A stretch of 64,000 bases of DNA. Source: Pseudomonas sp. JAI120 (GTDB lineage: Bacteria > Pseudomonadota > Gammaproteobacteria > Pseudomonadales > Pseudomonadaceae). The translations under genes were made by a program, and so were the position numbers. Every line of letters starts with the position of its first letter. Position 1 is the stretch's first letter. Below the pieces are notes generated by a model. That model was not told where the DNA came from and did not search any database. It saw nothing but the letters and a program-made list of their open reading frames with translations. This document shows, piece after piece, positions 62,394-64,000 of the stretch. The stretch covers positions 1,851,378 to 1,915,377 of the forward strand of contig NZ_JACHCZ010000001.1 in the NCBI RefSeq assembly GCF_014207255.1, in the 5' to 3' direction.

Positions 62394-63287
62394 TCAAGCA
62401 ATCGCACGTGCGTCTTGCAGGACCTCGGCCCTGCCTTCTTGCTGCAGGTCGATCCATGCATTGAGGTTAGCGCCGAGCATACCCTTTCGCCACATCAGCC
62501 AGGTGGTCGCAGTGGCAAAATGCCCTGTCAGCGGATGAACGGACACGCTGTCCTTGCCCGGCAAGCTGTCGAGCATGGATTCGGCCATCAGCGCCACACC
62601 AGAACCGGCGATGACACAGGCAAGCATGCCTTGATAAGACTCGATCTCAATCGCTCGCCCCATGGCGACGTGCTCGTGGGAAAACCAGGTTTCCAGGCGC
62701 GTGCGATAGGCACAGCTGCGGCGGAAAGTGAACACCGAACGGCCCGCAACGTCTTGTGGCCCGCGCACCGGCGGATGGTCGGCTTCGCATATGAGCACCA
62801 GGCGTTCTTCGCACAGGGCTACACCGTCCAACGAGGCGATAGTGATGGGCCCGTCCACAAAAGCAGCATCCAGGCGCCCGGTAATCAACCCTTCGAGCAA
62901 TTCACCGCTGGGCGCCGATTGCACCTGCAAGTTAACCATCGGGTACGCCTTGTGATAACGCGCCAACAACTTCGGCAAATGCACCGCAGCCGTGCTGTAC
63001 ATGCTGCCCAGTACAAAATCGCCGGCCGGTTGCCCGCCTTGCACGGCGCCATGGGCTTCATCGTGAAGCGCCAGCAGACGGGTGCTGTAGTCCAGCAATA
63101 CCTTGCCTGCCGGAGAAAGCTGCAAGCGCTGGCGTTCGCGCACAAACAACTCCACGCCCAGCTGTTCTTCCATCTGCTTGAGCCGGGTCGACAAGTTCGA
63201 CGGTACTCGATGCAGGCGCTCGGCAGCGCGGGTGATGGAGCCCTCTTCCGCGACGGCCTGGAAAATCCGCAATTGACTGAATTCCAC
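62394..63287 (-). CDS. LysR-family transcriptional regulator
   Basis: A 297-residue LysR protein with winged helix EFSQLRIFQAVAEEGSITRAAERLHRVPSNLSTRLKQMEEQLGVELFVRERQRLQLSPAG and a type 2 periplasmic-binding effector domain. The start is taken as GTG 63287 with GGAG 6 bases upstream; a TTG at 63299 overlaps that site. It is divergent from the MFS gene at 63391, its likely target, across 103 bases. The ligand is unknown. Confidence 0.9.
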   Translation of the reverse strand: MEFSQLRIFQAVAEEGSITRAAERLHRVPSNLSTRLKQMEEQLGVELFVRERQRLQLSPAGKVLLDYSTRLLALHDEAHGAVQGGQPAGDFVLGSMYSTAAVHLPKLLARYHKAYPMVNLQVQSAPSGELLEGLITGRLDAAFVDGPITIASLDGVALCEERLVLICEADHPPVRGPQDVAGRSVFTFRRSCAYRTRLETWFSHEHVAMGRAIEIESYQGMLACVIAGSGVALMAESMLDSLPGKDSVSVHPLTGHFATATTWLMWRKGMLGANLNAWIDLQQEGRAEVLQDARAIA

Positions 63288-63390
63288 ACCTTTCTCCAAA
63301 ACTGAACAAGTTGCTCACTATTATTCATTTTTACAGAAAGTCAATCCGCTTTAGCCTGACGGTATTCGCTTACCAGCAGGACACCTGACC

Positions 63391-64000
63391 ATGTCACCCC
63401 CCATCCGGTTACTCGCCAGCTTTATCGCCCTGATGATGGCCATGGGCATCGGCCGCTTCGCCCTCACCCCGCAAATGCCCCACTTGCTCAGTGAAGGACA
63501 GATCGACCTGACCGGCGCCGGACTGATCGCGGCGGCCAATTACCTGGGCTACTTCGTGGGCGCGGTGGATTCGATTTTTGCGCGCAGCCATCACCATGTG
63601 CGGGGTCGCCTGTATGGCGGGCTATGGTTGTGCGTGTTGCTGACCCTGGCGTCGTACTGGGCCCATGGGTTCTGGCCGCACTTGCTGCTGCGTTTCGGAA
63701 CCGGCGTTGCGAGTGCCTGGGCACTGGTGATGATCACCAGCCTGAGCCAGCCGCTGGCGATTGCCGCCGGGCGTGCACGCCTGGGTGCCCTGGTGTTTGC
63801 CGGGCCGGGGCTGGGGATTGTGCTGACCGGGTTACTCGCGCTGGGCTCCAACCTGTTGGACCAGAGCTCTGCAACGTTGTGGCTGATCTATGGTGGGGTG
63901 GCGCTGGTGATGCTACTGGCAATCTTGCCCTTCCTGCCCCAGCCGTCCGCCGTTACTGCGCCTGTTGCAAGCCACGCCGACACGGCCAGCAACGGCAGCA
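63391..64000 (+). CDS. YbfB/YjiJ-family MFS transporter (3' part beyond window)
   Basis: The first 203 residues of a major facilitator with about six helices seen: LLASFIALMMAMGIGRFALTPQMPHLL, ANYLGYFVGAVDSIF, and the loop HHHVRGRLYGGLWLC. The start pattern MGIGRFALTPQMP is characteristic of the YbfB/YjiJ group. AGGA lies 9 bases before the ATG. The LysR gene opposite is probably its regulator. The gene continues past base 64000. Confidence 0.9.
   Translation, partial: MSPPIRLLASFIALMMAMGIGRFALTPQMPHLLSEGQIDLTGAGLIAAANYLGYFVGAVDSIFARSHHHVRGRLYGGLWLCVLLTLASYWAHGFWPHLLLRFGTGVASAWALVMITSLSQPLAIAAGRARLGALVFAGPGLGIVLTGLLALGSNLLDQSSATLWLIYGGVALVMLLAILPFLPQPSAVTAPVASHADTASNGS

Overview
The window is a chromosome segment from a fluorescent Pseudomonas, most likely the P. 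fluorescens group. The evidence is the GC-rich coding sequence, strongly Pseudomonas-like proteins (PhhR/PhhA, PlpD, GbuR/GbuA, a PA1414-like peptide), and many copies of the GTGGGAGGGGGCTTGC-type REP/REPIN palindrome typical of this group. Gene order is locally that of P. aeruginosa in several blocks, as recalled from memory: cob operon plus MFS/MarR/glutathione peroxidase/FadL; purMN-hda; relA-rlmD-cysM; gbu. There are no rRNAs, tRNAs, CRISPR arrays, prophage or complete IS elements.

Layout. (1) 1-3.2 kb: the flgF-G-H-I flagellar rod and ring operon (minus), with a candidate sigma-54 promoter. (2) 3.4-7.7 kb: phenylalanine catabolism, phhR divergent from phhABC with a PhhR box between them. 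(3) 7.8-23 kb: housekeeping and regulatory genes: an LpxH-like phosphoesterase, an AraC regulator with an EamA transporter, a SelT/W/H-like protein, the type Vd autotransporter phospholipase PlpD, a MarR regulator, recQ, a YecA-like protein, YbaN, a large SSS-domain hybrid sensor kinase, rmuC and a Sel1-repeat protein. (4) 23-29.2 kb: small unknowns, including a lysozyme-like phage-type protein, a FadL porin, a periplasmic glutathione peroxidase, and an MFS/MarR pair with two matching operators. (5) 29.2-38.4 kb: a ten-gene cobalamin operon (cobO-cobB-bluB-cbiB-cobD-cobQ-cobU-cobT-cobC-cobS, minus) under a cobalamin riboswitch, most genes joined by 4-base stop/start overlaps. (6) 38.5-47.3 kb: a sorbosone-dehydrogenase-like lipoprotein, two NlpC/P60 lipoproteins, hda, an AI-2E permease, a DUF2066 protein, purM-purN and a DUF3108 protein. 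(7) 47.6-55 kb: a small protein, DUF2058, mazG, relA, rlmD, cysM and a DTW-domain enzyme. (8) 55-60.3 kb: the guanidinobutyrate locus: LysR regulator, gbuA, a SnoaL-like protein and NCS1 and SSS transporters. (9) 60.4-64 kb: an orphan two-Rossmann protein of unlike composition, a PA1414-like 40-residue gene, and a LysR regulator divergent from a truncated MFS gene.

The most noteworthy observations are two genes whose C-terminal codons are made of REP sequence (cobB and the NCS1 permease), a probably leaderless autoregulated marR gene sharing its operator with the neighbouring MFS gene, a 40-codon membrane peptide coupled to that MFS gene by an ATGA overlap, an unexplained 55-base hairpin in the recQ leader, the degenerate Walker B of PhhR, the orphan oxidoreductase-like protein, and the PA1414/SicX-type small gene with an activator-type promoter. 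I found no convincing new multi-gene defence or biosynthetic system.
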